NCBI GenBank assembly: GCA_021018815.1
Contig: JAITYX010000055.1
Coordinates: forward strand, 3,161,422-3,225,421
Length of the DNA stretch: 64,000 nt
From: Talinum fruticosum
Taxonomy: Eukaryota > Streptophyta > Magnoliopsida > Caryophyllales > Talinaceae
Reading direction: 5' to 3'
Positions within the stretch are counted from its first letter, which is position 1. Each line of letters opens with the position of its first letter. The notes below the pieces were generated by a model that had not been told where the DNA came from, did no database searches, and saw only the letters and a list, made by a program, of their open reading frames with translations. Shown piece by piece: positions 25,201 through 36,960 of this stretch. Position numbers and translations under genes: made by a program.

Positions 25201-28079
25201 ACAGAATCGTGGCTATCCTCTCACAACTTCTTGTTTAATGGAGAATGCTTAACTTTCCAAAAAAAAAAAACTTTTTTTATGGTACAATAGATGAATTAGG
25301 TCCAATGTGAGGAAAATAAAATAAAAAATAGTAACAAGAACTACAAAGGATACTGTTGAAAGTCAAATTAAGAATTTTCACATGTATAATTAGTTAAGAC
25401 AGATACGTAGAATATGAAATTATAAAATGCAGCATGCACGCACACACACAAGAGTTATTTTCTTTGAGTATTAAAGTTTAGCGTGAATCCATACACCATT
25501 ACTTATCTACCATCCATTGAGAGATTAGTCTCATTGGAGGAGATATATTATAAAAAATAAATTAATAAGTAAAAATAAATTAATTTATAAAAACTTGTTT
25601 AAATTCAAAAGAGTAAGTTTGAAATACTATTGTCAAAAATTACAAAAAGTCAATCAAAATACATTATTATCATATCATAATTACTATATCATTATTTATA
25701 TCATACCTAAAAATAATACTTTATTATTTTCAATAGCTCGTGAACGTTTTATTAAAGTCAATACCTTAGTTTTTTCATAGTAAGCATGATTCAACAGTTG
25801 ACTAGTGTTTTTGCAGTAGGAGTAGTCAAAACTTGGACACCGCATGCACTTTTTGACATGTGGAGTAAAAACCCAACCACTTTGGTCAATTTTAATTTTC
25901 TAGATGATTTATTCCAGAAGAAAAAAAAAGGGCTTTGTAGCATCAGCAATTTAGCACGTACATGAATAAGATACAACTCGGGTTAAATGCATAATCTTCG
26001 TACTTTTTGCATAGATTCGTAATCTTGATCACGCAGTAAGTATTCGATACTTATTTGCATATCGGATCTTATCAAGATCACATTTATGGTATCGAGATTG
26101 AACCTACAAAGTTCTCTTTTTTCTATTCGAACTTCCATACCAAATACATATAACCAGAAACAAAAATAAAATAATATGAACGAACATAAATGAGTTGTTA
26201 AATAAGAAACGAATATAAACAAATATAAAAGAACATAAACGAACATAAAATATAAATAATTTATATTTTACATGTAAAGTTGAACAAACCCTTATTTTAT
26301 AGCATACATGTAAACCTTTTTCTTATTTGTTTTTCATAAAAAGTGTGAAGATTAGCATGATAAAATTTAAGATTGAGTCTTTTATAAAAAAATTTTAAGT
26401 TTTTTAAAGATGTATATGCTATAGTCGTATTTTTATGTTTGTAACCATTGTATATATGATCAATATGAAATTATTTTAGACTAAATGTTTATGATATCCT
26501 AACCAAATATGAATAAAAAACGTCATATATATATATATATATATATATGAGTTATTTTACAAATATTTTCTATTGAGTAACTCAATTGTCTTGATTAATA
26601 ATATTTTTTACCAACATCAATCATAAGAACAAGAAGGGTATTATTAATATATAATACTCTTATGAGAAGTATCCAATATATTACATAAGATGCAAAATAA
26701 CACCTTTATGAGATTCTAATTTTTTAATTTTTTATAGTGACTTTAAATTTATATGATAAATCTTGTGTTCAATTATTATAACCCCGCTATAATGTGCCAT
26801 GAACTCGAATTGATCCGAACTCGATCCGACATTTAAAAAGTTAAATTGAGATAACTTTAATGTGATAGGTGCCGAACTTGACTCAAATATTTTTCGTCAA
26901 AGTATTTTGTATTTATAATATAAACTTATTGAACTAAACAAAAGTTGACCGGAGGTCATCTCCACCTAAATCCAAAGTCGATTCAATTTAAAACTCATTC
27001 AAATTATAATAACCTTAGCCAAACTAACCCGATGCGAATTATAAGTAAAGCCTCTAATCACAAGTAAAGGAGTCGGAAGAGTAATAACTCTTGTGTCCAA
27101 CACACTCTTTCCCCTTTTTCTACGGGACCTTCTTTAATAACACTAGTAGTAGTATTTTTATGTTCTGTTTTTTGTCAGATTCCTCTTTTCTTGCGGTGGA
27201 AGTTTATCAATAACCCACACCTCAAAAAGATAGAAAATAAAAAATCCATTTAATTCAAATAAGAAATTATTTGTTTCTGAAAATGCATCAACATGTATTG
27301 CATCACCATTTAATTCAACGGGTGGGAGATGCATGAACCGACAAAAAGCCACCCATACTGCATCAGACGATTCCAAACCAAATCAAACAAATTTCAAAGA
27401 TAACGACAACCCCTACTTTAATTACCTCATCTCATATTTTTAAGGTTATGGAAAATTATTAAAAAAATATTAAACTTATGATAAATTTATATTAAAATTT
27501 TAAATTATTTTAAAATTTTATTAAAGATTAAAAAATTAATAAAAAAGGAAAAAATAAAGTAATTAATTACTAATATATTATTAAAAATATAAAATAATAA
27601 ATACTATAAAATATAACAAATTTAAATAATATATATTTTAAAATAAAGAGAATAAAGTATTAATTATTGCCTGCATTTGCATGTATATTCATAATTTTTC
27701 ATTCAATAGTTCTCTAATATAATAACATATATCGATAACTTTCTTAAAATTTATTATTTTATCATTAATAATATTAATTATTTTTTATTATTAACTTTAT
27801 ATATTTACAATGAAATATTAAAAGAACTAGATCTTTTAAAGCAAAATTTATTATAAATTTTATATAATTTTAATTATAAATATTATAAAATGAAGAGAGT
27901 ATGTAAATTTATTTATTATAAATTATAATTGGTTGAGATTTATTTATAAATAAATTTATATATTTTTAAACTATAAATATTATAAAACGAAGAGAATATA
28001 TAAATTTATTTATTATGTGTTATAATTGGGTGAATTTTCATTTATTTTAGCGTTTTTAAATTAAAATAAATCGTATTTT
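25201..28079. other. AT-rich intergenic DNA without recognised genes
   Basis: Very AT-rich, especially 27420-28080. It holds a TA microsatellite (26525-26549) and a 97-base-period duplication at about 27875-28035. A repeat at 26130-26290 resembles the inverse of the MITE at 34945-35165. Short open frames here show no protein motifs. Confidence 0.6.
26130..26290 (-). repeat. Partial copy of the GTTCGTTTATGTTC-rich MITE
   Basis: The complement of this stretch reads GGGTTTGTTCAACTTTACATG followed by repeated TTCGTTTATGTTC motifs, matching the element at 34945-35165 in the opposite orientation. Only one end is recognisable. Confidence 0.5.
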
Positions 28080-28395
28080 GTAGATATTGTACGCTTATCT
28101 ACTAAAATATAAAATTGACTAATCATACATCGTACTTTGTGAGTGATTTTCTTTTTTAAACTATGACCTATTTAAGGGGTGACAATTCATTTATTTTATG
28201 ATATGCCAAGTTGAGAATAACTGATTTAGTGGAATAACAAAACAATTGCTTTTTTCTTAACTTGACACGTTATAAAATAACTAAATTGATGCCCCTAAAT
28301 AAGTGGTGGTTTAGAAAAAAATCACATCCAAAGTATGGAGTATGATCAATCTTATAATTCAATATATAAATATCCAATATCCCTAAAGTACATAT
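28080..28395. mobile_element. Hairpin MITE with ~120-bp inverted arms
   Basis: The left arm (about 28083-28215) and right arm (about 28252-28390) are inverted copies. For example TTTAAGGGGTGACAATTCAT on the left pairs with the complement of AAATTGATGCCCCTAAATAA on the right, and CATACATCGTACTTTG pairs with the complement of CAAAGTATGGAGTATG. The loop is only about 40 bases. This is the structure of a foldback-type MITE; no coding capacity. Confidence 0.7.
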
Positions 28396-28690
28396 TATTT
28401 TAATCCAAAATCCTTTATTTTTATGTACATAAATGTGTGATATTATTATGGATCTGAGATGTAACAAGTTGCTCATAATTATTAATATTTTTTTTAATTT
28501 TTTTAATTAATAATTTTTTAAAATTTACTATATTATTCTGTGTGGATAGTACAAATTCAACCCGTATTATAACTTATAAGAGGGATAAAGTATACAATAA
28601 TACTGCATAAATGATAGGAAGGACGATAGCAGAGGTCCATTGCTAAATTATTGAGCGTATTTTACATTAATTTACATTCCAAGCACAATT

Positions 28691-29633
28691 TTACTGAAAT
28701 ACGACAAAATCCTTCATTTCCTGTTCGTACTCACGCACTGACATCAACTCGTCAATCGCCCACGTCAGACTCGAAGAGTCCGGCTCACCGACTCCACTCT
28801 CGTGCTCCAGCCCCAGGAGCGACTCCAGCTCCGAGATCTGCTCGTTCAGCTCAAACTCCCTCCCGAACTCCATCTCACTCCCTGCCATCACGGGTTGGTA
28901 ACTCGTCGGAGCCATCTCAGTCAGCGCCTCCATGCACGGGGGCGGATTCGGAGGCGGTCGATAATTCTCCGGCGGCAGCGAGGAGTGGTGGGGAAAGTTG
29001 AGCTTGGCCTTGTCGCCCCGGATTTTCTTAGCAGCCACGTCATAGGCACGGGCCGCCTCTTCGGGCGAGTTGAAGGTGCCGAGCCAGACCCGTACCCCTT
29101 TCCGCGGGTCGCGGATCTCGGCGGCCCATTTGCCCCAGGGCCGACGCCGGATCCCCCTGTACACGTTCTTCCGAGTTCGCTGAGTCTGTCTCGGTTCCGC
29201 GACTCCGTTATTATTATTCTCCTGGCTCTTCGCCTCATCTCCAGGCCCTACCAAATCCACATGACCATTGACCAATTTTTAAGTTTTAAAATATCAAATT
29301 GGATAATTTATCTGCCCATTTATTTCAATATTCCTTAAATTATAAAATAATCATATTTCATTGAAAAATAGAGAGATTAGGGCAAACAAAAACAAAGAAT
29401 AAAAAGTAAGAAAAAAAAAAGAAGAAAATTGCAACGTACATACCAGGATGCAGGGGGTGAAATGAAGCAGAAGAGGAAGCAGAAGAGGAAGAAGATAGCT
29501 TGGATTTTTTGGAGAGAGAATCGGATGGGGAAAGGAGGAGGTCTGCATCGAGCTCGGACCAGAGGTCGTGAGTGGTGAGATTCCGGCCGCGTTTGGCGGC
29601 GATGAAGTCGGAGATAATTGCACCACCACACAT
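28691..29633 (-). CDS. Group VII ethylene response factor with Cys N-degron (RAP2.3/RAP2.12-like)
   Basis: Two exons, 29633-29444 and 29247-28691, phase-compatible, giving 248 aa. The protein starts [20 protein letters not shown], the N-terminus that defines group VII ERFs. In this family the exposed Cys2 is oxidised by plant cysteine oxidases, arginylated and targeted by PRT6, so the factor is stable only at low oxygen or low NO. The AP2/ERF DNA-binding domain spans about residues 93-149 ([20 protein letters not shown], then [14 protein letters not shown] and KLNFP), with the Ala/Asp pair of the ERF type. It is preceded by a basic stretch (RTRKN) that can serve as a nuclear signal. The C-terminus keeps [11 protein letters not shown] and WAIDELM, resembling the RAP2.3 activation region; the length equals that of Arabidopsis RAP2.3. 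The intron isolates the degron in exon 1, the usual gene structure. No frame damage is seen. Confidence 0.96.
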
Positions 29634-29833
29634 CTTCTCTCTCTTTTTGTTTGTGTAGTTGTTTTTGGGTTTAAGAGGGAGAGAATGAGGGAGAGAGAGA
29701 GAGAAACCGAGAGGGAGCTACTTGTATTTATGCTGGAGGAATCGATGGCGGCTCACACTAGTTTTGATAATGAAGAGAGAGAGACAGCGACACAGAGAGA
29801 GAGAGAGAGAGAGAGAGTGTGGTGTGTGCGTGA
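29634..29833 (-). promoter_or_regulatory. GA/CT-rich leader and proximal promoter of the ERF gene
   Basis: Upstream of the start codon are several GA runs (29686-29704, and a ~13-unit GA run at 29793-29818), which read as CT-rich on the sense strand. Such tracts are common in plant 5' leaders and core promoters (Y patches, GAGA-type sites). No clear TATA box could be assigned. Confidence 0.5.
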
Positions 29834-30051
29834 CGGTCGCAGCAACGAATTCTTCTTCTCTGTTATACAGACAGCTATTGCATTATATATTTTTATTTAA
29901 ATTATTAATATTTTAATAGCATAAAGTTACTGTAAATAATTAAAAAATTTATTAAATATCGTAAATAATAAATTAATACTTCAAAATATGATTCAAACTT
30001 TAGTGAAAAAAATAAAAGTGTAGAGTATTTGTCATTAAATCAATACTCATT

Positions 30052-30093
<42 letters not shown>

Positions 30094-31789
30094 TATGACT
30101 AGTTGATTTTAATTTTATTATCTAAACCTTTTATTTTAAAAGTAATATTTTCATTTAGTTATAACTGTCATATAATTTTACAAAAATTTTGTATTTATTT
30201 TGTTAATATATTTAAAATAATTGATGAATAAATGGGTCTACTTTTTTTCTCCGTTGCTTCATATTAATATTATATTTGATTGTGTTTATGAAACAAAATA
30301 AATCAATCCATAATTGAATTGAATTAGTCGTTGTTGTAAGTTTAAATAGAATAAAGAAAATACTAATCAATTAGTGGTTGGTCCGATAAACTTAATTGGT
30401 AGATGAAAGTAAATTTTTGAAGAAAAAAAAATCAAATAAGTCTCTATTTAAATCAATTCATTAGAATTTGGATCGGATTGTCCTTATTGAAAATATCGTG
30501 TTAAGTTGAATTATCTCTATTTGGATCAAATAATCAAATATGAGTCTAATGAAACACAAGCCTTAAACATTATAATAGTAACATGTTAAAAATTTTATTA
30601 GTTATATGGGTTCTTTTTATTTATTTATTTATTTACTTTCCTCACAGTAAAGAGAGAGAAAATGGGAGGGAATCTAGACAGATTATGTAAATGGGGCATG
30701 GGCCATATTAGTAAGCTCAAATGTAATTTTCAAAGCTCACCTTTGGTGGGCCCCAGCTAAACAGATAAATAGTGCAAATGGTTGATTACTTTATAATTTA
30801 TCTTTATTTTTCCTTTACCATTAAGCCTTATTTTATTTATATTCTGTTTTATTTAATTTTACTAGCTTTGAGTTACACACAATATGTGTACCACTGATAC
30901 ATAATTATTTTTATCGTATTTGAACTTATATTGCGGTAAATATTAATAAATTAAATAAAAGAGAACAACGACGGTTTAAGTTAATAAAAATAATATTTGC
31001 GTAATAACTAACAAAAAATTAAATCTTAAAAGGGTAAGCATTGCATGACTATAATATTTAAAAGATGAAAAAGAACACAAAATTAAATAAATCAAGTATG
31101 AACTTTTATTTTTATTATGAAAGAACAAAATCAATAAGACTTGAAGTTCATGACAATATATCAAACATTCTTGCTCTAAGTATGTGATTTTTCTAACTTT
31201 TAAGTATCATATATTAATCGTTAGAGTCTTGTTTGTCCTTTTTTTTTTCTCAAGCACCTTGTGATCTGGTATTTTTATGATGACTAAGACAATAATATAT
31301 AATTATTAAATTGGTAAGTGAGTATACTTAAAATGGGTAATATTAATGTAAATTTAGGATCTATTATTTGTGTATTTAGAATGATTTTATAAAACATTGA
31401 ACAAATGTATAAAATCTTACAGTGTTAATGAGGAAACATTTAATAAAGAGGAAAACAAAGTTTGAGTAGGGAGCAATGATATGTTGATTAAAAAAGACTG
31501 CCATCAAATCACAAAGTAACTTATATTAATTGGAAAAAAATTATATTAATTTTAAGATCAATGTAATAATTGTTTACCATCCATAAAAAATAAAGAAATT
31601 TAGGAATTATATTACAATAATTTAAATTTAATAATCAAATGGTTAAGATATAACAAAGTCTACATCATAACTTTCTATTTAAAAAAGTATATATCACAAC
31701 ATGAAAAAATCATACAATCCCCATGCAATTAACAATTTAGAAAAATATTCATTGCAATTGGAATCTAATAAATATAAAAAATATATTTT

Positions 31790-33245
31790 ATAATTGAAAT
31801 CTAATAAACAATTTAGAGAAAGAGAGAAGAGTGGGGCGTAGGTGGGTAACTGCAGAGAGGGAATGAGAAAAAGGGAAAAAGGAGGAAGGTAGTTGCATAG
31901 AGAGAGAGGTAACATGAGAGAAAGGGATAGGAGAAGAGAGAAAAATAAAATAATAATTTTTTTTGGCAAATGAAAATAAAATAATTATAAGAGACAATTT
32001 TAACTCCATAATTTAAGTTAAAAAGGGTAAATGTAGTATATCAAAGTTTAACTAAATCCATCTTCCCTTTATATATAACATAGATATAGAATATAGATAT
32101 AGATATAAATATAGATAGATATGTGGGAAATAAAAAGGCGTTCTTATAAAGTTCGACTCTACGAGTATGCATTTTCATCATTTCTTTCTTTCTTTCTTTC
32201 TTTTTTTTAAAAAACCGGCGGACGTTAATAGATAGTAGATTATATTGGCACGCATGGATTATATGTGAAAATTCAGCTCAAAATGTATTGAATTTTTAAC
32301 AACAGGTGTTACACTTACTTGGAAAGCAATCAAATTCTCTATGCACATCATCATAATCTCCATGGTGGTCTATTGGCATAAATCTTCAACAAATCCGAAG
32401 GAAAGTTAGAGAGAAATTATACACAATTACCAAATAATAAAATAAATAAATAAACCAATCATTTCATTAACTCACTGTTAAATTGAATCATATATACATG
32501 TGCTTTGAAAATGTTAGACGTGAGTATTTTTTTAATTTAATTTTTTAAAAATAATTATTTTTATGTATGAGTAACTAATCTTTATAAGTTTATGCAAAAT
32601 AAGGGTATAATTGATATATACAACAATAAAAATGGCTTATCTTTATATATAACATAGATATAGATAAGTTTAATGATTTAATAATTTGTGACTATTTTAT
32701 CCTTAAAATATAAGTTGTATGAAGGGTAAAAAAAAAGAAAAGTAAAAGTTATAAAACAATAGAGAAGTCTTGGCCTTATATACAAAATAGATAGATACGT
32801 AAATATAAAGGCAATAAATTATCTAAATTCTATATGCTATAAAGGTAATTTATATCAATAATATTTATTTATTTATCCAAGTCTAAACTTTAAATTTAGA
32901 CTTTATGTATTTATTTTTTAAGGTAATTTAATTTTTTTATTTTATCAAGGGTAGTTTATATAAAAAAATTCTTCATGTATCTTTATACTTATGTTAGATT
33001 AAAAATAGTTAATAAATTGCATCAAAAAAATAGTTAATAAATTTGATAAAAAAATATTAATGGGACTTGGGAGAGAGGGAGGGAGGGGGTTTAACTGGAG
33101 AGAGAGAGGGGGAAGGGTGGTAACAGGAGAGAAGACATTTTTATACTTAAAATTTAAGTTAAAGAAGGGATAAATATGACAAATTTAAATTTATATAGCA
33201 CTTTACTCTTCGCTTTATATATAACATAATATAAATCTTATATTC
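31790..33245. repeat. Diverged dispersed repeat copies with a shared TATATATAACATA end
   Basis: Segments ending near 32110, 32790 and 33240 share the order: purine-rich block, ATTTAAGTTAAA-like text, then CTTTATATATAACATA. They look like two or three diverged copies of one non-coding repeat family. Boundaries and class are unclear. Confidence 0.4.
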
Positions 33246-33378
33246 TTATAACTACTTTTAATCTCTTACATTTTTTTACAACTTCGTATATTTTTTAAAG
33301 TTTTTTATAATTAACTTTACAACTATCTTACACTCCTTACAAGTCTTAAATCTCCTTACACTTAAATGGAACAGGTTG

Positions 33379-33646
33379 TTAGTTTTATCTTACAATCTTA
33401 CGGTTTCTTTATAACTAATTTTATAATTATCTTACAACTACTTACAACTAAATCAAATAGGACTAGTTTAATGGGAGAAAATTCACTTTCTAATAAGAAG
33501 GTAAACGTTGTGTTAGTTTTATCTTACAATCTTATAGTATTTTTATAACTAATTTTATAATTATTTTACAACTGTGTACATCTAAATCAAACATGATTAG
33601 TTTAGTGGAAGAAAATTCACTTTCTAATAAGAAGGTATGCATTTAA
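33379..33646 (+). repeat. 134-bp tandem duplication
   Basis: A unit beginning TTAGTTTTATCTTACAATCT recurs at 33379 and 33513. Both copies contain GAAAATTCACTTTCTAATAA. No coding potential. Confidence 0.75.
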
Positions 33647-34944
33647 GTCTCACTCGAGGTATTGGGGTCAATTCTTCCTCTGTTGTATCTTCTCTTATCT
33701 TAAATATATTTATGAGATATATCTTAGATTAACTTACTTACATTGATAATTTTTTTCTTCAATTTTTGCTATTTTTTTAATGATGACTTTCTTTTAATTA
33801 AAAGATATCTCAATGACAAATTGGAATTTTTCACAATACCATGAGCTCAATTCCAACAAATTGGAGAGAGAGAAACAGAGAGATAACTACTGTGAAGTCG
33901 TATGAGTGGGGATGATGTGTGGCGAGACTAGTTGATTATTTGATGGTAGGGGTGAGTACGTGTTATGAGTATTTTGGAATTTGATCGTAATCGGTTAAAC
34001 AGATAAAGTTTCAAAATTATAAGCATTTGACCGATTTTAGATTTCTAAAATTTAGAAATTTGTTAAACAAGTTTTTATTTAGGTTCCAATAATCAAATCC
34101 CGAAATCAAAACGTGGAATTATTGAGATAGGTTCGGTTCCTCGTAATCATGAGTACCTAGAACCATTAACAATGTTCTAGATTTTCAACTTTTTAATTTT
34201 TTAATTTTTTATACGATCTTATTTTTTAATTTTTAATATGAGGCCCAACTCAATTATACATTAAAAACTTTCGAGTAATACTAGTAAGCATCCCTACTTT
34301 GTTTCTTTTTATAACAATAATGGTATCAACACGTATCCTAAAGCTGTAGCTTGAATCTTGTGATTTATGTTTAAGTTTTTAAAATTTAGAAACTGGTCCA
34401 ATAAATTTCAATTTAAATTCTTAAAATTCAAATTTAGGTCTAATTTTAAAATAGAATACTCGATACCGCTCTCACTTAGTAGATGGATAATTCTTTGGGT
34501 GAGTGATTTTTGCCGACAAGTTGGATGAGACTCCACGAATTGATATACTCTAAACATAGGAATCGTTTATTGATTTCTGCTTCACTCTAATTCATTTTTG
34601 TTTTATTCCACTCCAATCAAAATCTCTCGCTATTGGAAGATTTTTTTAGATTAATCCCATTTAGACAACAATAATCCAACTTGTAAACATAACTTTTTAC
34701 TATTTTGGTAGTGATTTGAATTTTTAATTTAGATTTTTTCTCCGTATCTTTTAATTTTAATTAAATATCTAATTTTTTTCCAATCACAACCCTTTTAAGG
34801 TTAAAATTTTCCCAATAAACTCACTTTTAGAAATTTAAATTTGTGTTTTTCTTCGGAGTAAGACCATTATTACCTCAATTAACACTTTATTGGTTCCGAT
34901 TAAAGTGGTGATTACTTATTTATCACTTGCGGTGGTATATGTAG

Positions 34945-35165
34945 GGCATGTTCGACTTTACGTAAAAAGAAAATTTATTTATGTTTTATGTTCATTTATG
35001 TTCTTTTATGTTCGTTTATGTTATTTTATTTTCCTTTATATTTTTTATGTTCATTCGTTTCTTATTTTAACAACTCATTTACGTTCGTTTCTACTCTTTT
35101 ATGTTCGTTTCTGTTTATATTTATATTTATATGCGTTTTATATATAAATTCGAACATGCCTGTGC
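34945..35165. mobile_element. MITE rich in GTTCGTTTATGTTC repeats
   Basis: The left end GGGCATGTTCGACTTTACG and the inverted right end (complement of AAATTCGAACATGCCTG) form terminal inverted repeats with core GGCATGTTCGA. The interior is made of repeated TTTATGTTC motifs. A partial inverted relative lies at 26130-26290. Confidence 0.6.
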
Positions 35166-35289
35166 TCGTAATGACTTTTTCAATATAATTTTTTTCATTA
35201 CTCATGAGACTTGAATTTAAGATTTTATTTTATTTTATTTATTTTTTGGCAAAAGAAGATTGGGAAAATACAAACACTGACCTAGAGGA

Positions 35290-35650
35290 GTGTTCATCTT
35301 TTGGCTTTTACAACCAGCTCGTGTGCCGCTCTAAGCGTACTTCTACTAGCCTTAAGAATTAAACAAAATAGAAAAGAAGAAGCTAAGCTAGGGACCTTAT
35401 TTCTAATGTCGGAATTCTCTTTGAAACCATTGTCATTTGCTCTGATTTTCTTAATAAGTAGTGCAAAGTCCATCTTGATTGACACGTGTGATTTCAATAG
35501 CGCAATACTCCATCTATAGTGCACTCTGGGCATAACCTTTCTTGTAGCTTCTTGTCAAGTTAAACTCATTAGTTTCTACGACACAGGCTGCTCCTATTGC
35601 CCCCACTTCATCGGTCAATATAATAACGACCTATTGATCTTTCCCTAACT
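35290..35650 (-). mobile_element. Degraded LINE 3' fragment, RNase H-like
   Basis: On the minus strand GAIGAACVVETNEFNLTRSY and QMEYCAIEITRVNQDGL resemble the RNase H domain at the end of plant LINE proteins, followed by SRSTLRAAHELVVKAKR. Stops and frame changes are present. Order and strand fit the zf-RVT-like fragment at 36370-36720, with LTR-like sequence between. Confidence 0.4.
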
Positions 35651-35699
35651 GAATTTCATCTTTGTATTCAACTCATTATGTATTCCTTTTCCATTGTTA

Positions 35700-36370
35700 T
35701 TGTTTATAGTTTCTATTTCCGGAGAAAATTGAGTTCATGATTCGGATGATGATTCGGAGAGAAGAAGGATTTATCGCTTCCGGTTCCGAGGACGTGGCAC
35801 GATCGATCCGAGTCCGAGTGATGACTGCTCGAACTCGCAAAAGGCGAAGCCTCGGATGGTGGATCCCGGGAATGCCCCTCCGACGCTCAAGTTAGTAGTG
35901 AACTAAGTTGAATGGATCGAGGAGATATTCCTCGATGTGCGTGGGGGATTCATTGGGAGACGAGAAGATTTCAAAAGATGGAAGTTCTCGGGATGAGTGT
36001 CGATGAACGTTTATAAACGTTATGAATGTGGATGAGTGTTGAGAGCTTAGGAGCTTGAGAACTTGGATTATCCAAAAGGTGAGATGTCTTGTCAAATGAA
36101 CATAACCCGCCTTGGGATTGGGAAATGATGAGTATTTATAGGATATTTTAAAGGGGTAAAACGGTACTTTACCATGGTTTAGGAGGAAACCCTAGCCTAA
36201 TGGGCTTTGGGCTTTTACCGGCCCGTTAAGGGTTGGCTTGGGCCGATACCTCCCTTATCCGACCGATTAGGCCCAGGTGGCTAGTGACGTGGCGGGTGAG
36301 TCGATACTTGTCCGGAAATACCCGAATCGGTTTCCTTAACTTTTGCACTTACTCTTTCTTTCTGCAACAT
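35700..36370 (-). mobile_element. Solo-LTR-like sequence inserted in LINE remnants
   Basis: This block is more GC-rich than its surroundings and is bordered by TGTT (35701) and AACA (36369). On the minus strand it has TATAAATACTCATCATTTCC, a TATA box typical of plant LTR promoters. No internal retrotransposon genes adjoin it, so it may be a solo LTR. A matching target duplication was not found. Confidence 0.45.
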
Positions 36371-36720
36371 TAAAGTAGATGTTTCTAATGGCTCCTTCCA
36401 AATTCAAAATCTTCGATCTAAAGAGATTTCATGCCGCTACTTCCAGATTTTCCAAAGGGTGACCTAGAATCATGTTACTTGCTTTAATCTTCCTTTTGGT
36501 TGAGTCTTTTATCAAGAAATTCTTGCAATCCCACATCCATTTGATAAATTCAATTGAGGTGATTCCAATTCCCATTTTTGCAAATACCCGGATCCTCTGC
36601 ACATATTGACAATCTCTAAAAAGATGTTTGGTTGTTTCCTAGCTCTCTATACAAAAGTTGTATTTCAAATGCATGTTGATACCTCGCTTTGACAATTTTT
36701 CCCCCATTGGTAGCGCATAC
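36370..36720 (-). mobile_element. Degraded LINE fragment with zf-RVT-like domain
   Basis: The minus strand reads ALPMGEKLSKRGINMHLKYN, then ETTKHLFRDCQYVQRIRVFA and FIKWMWDC, matching the C-terminal zf-RVT domain of plant LINE reverse transcriptases. At least one stop interrupts it. It is a dead fragment. Confidence 0.6.
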
Positions 36721-36729
36721 CCATAATTT

Positions 36730-36960
36730 GTCAAATACGAATAAATAATCCAACCTTCAAACCGAGTAACCACTAGTTATAAGTAGTCGAATACCAATAA
36801 TTTGTATTACAAGTAGTCACATACTACTAACCAAAGACCACTACTTTAAAAGTTAAGTTGTCGAATACCAATAATTTGTTACTAGTAGTGATTTAACTAT
36901 TTCAAATCATTAACCATCAACCACTACTAAATCAAATCTTAGTAGCTCCTAAATTAATTT
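36730..36960. repeat. Short repeat block with duplicated GTCGAATACCAATAATTTG
   Basis: The 19-base motif occurs twice (about 36787 and 36860) among ACCACTA-type text similar to the MITE near 23540-23640. It is probably a diverged MITE copy. Confidence 0.4.

Larger units (their letters stand above)
29834..34940. other. AT-rich gene-poor intergenic region
   Basis: No gene is recognisable. Contents: TA microsatellite (30055-30088), TTTA and CTTT runs (about 30620 and 32181-32202), purine-rich patches at 31800-31950 and 33060-33140, a motif CTTTATATATAACATAGATA recurring at about 32070, 32640 and 33215, and a tandem duplication at 33379-33646. The region upstream of the ERF gene may hold distal control elements that cannot be identified from sequence alone. 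Confidence 0.6.

Noticed and set aside
28802..29338. Plus-strand 178-aa open frame overlapping the ERF gene
   Set aside because: It is antisense to the AP2 domain exon; GC-rich coding sequence often keeps other frames open.
30055..30088. Possible replication or matrix-attachment element
   Set aside because: It is a plain TA microsatellite in AT-rich DNA; nothing specific supports a function.
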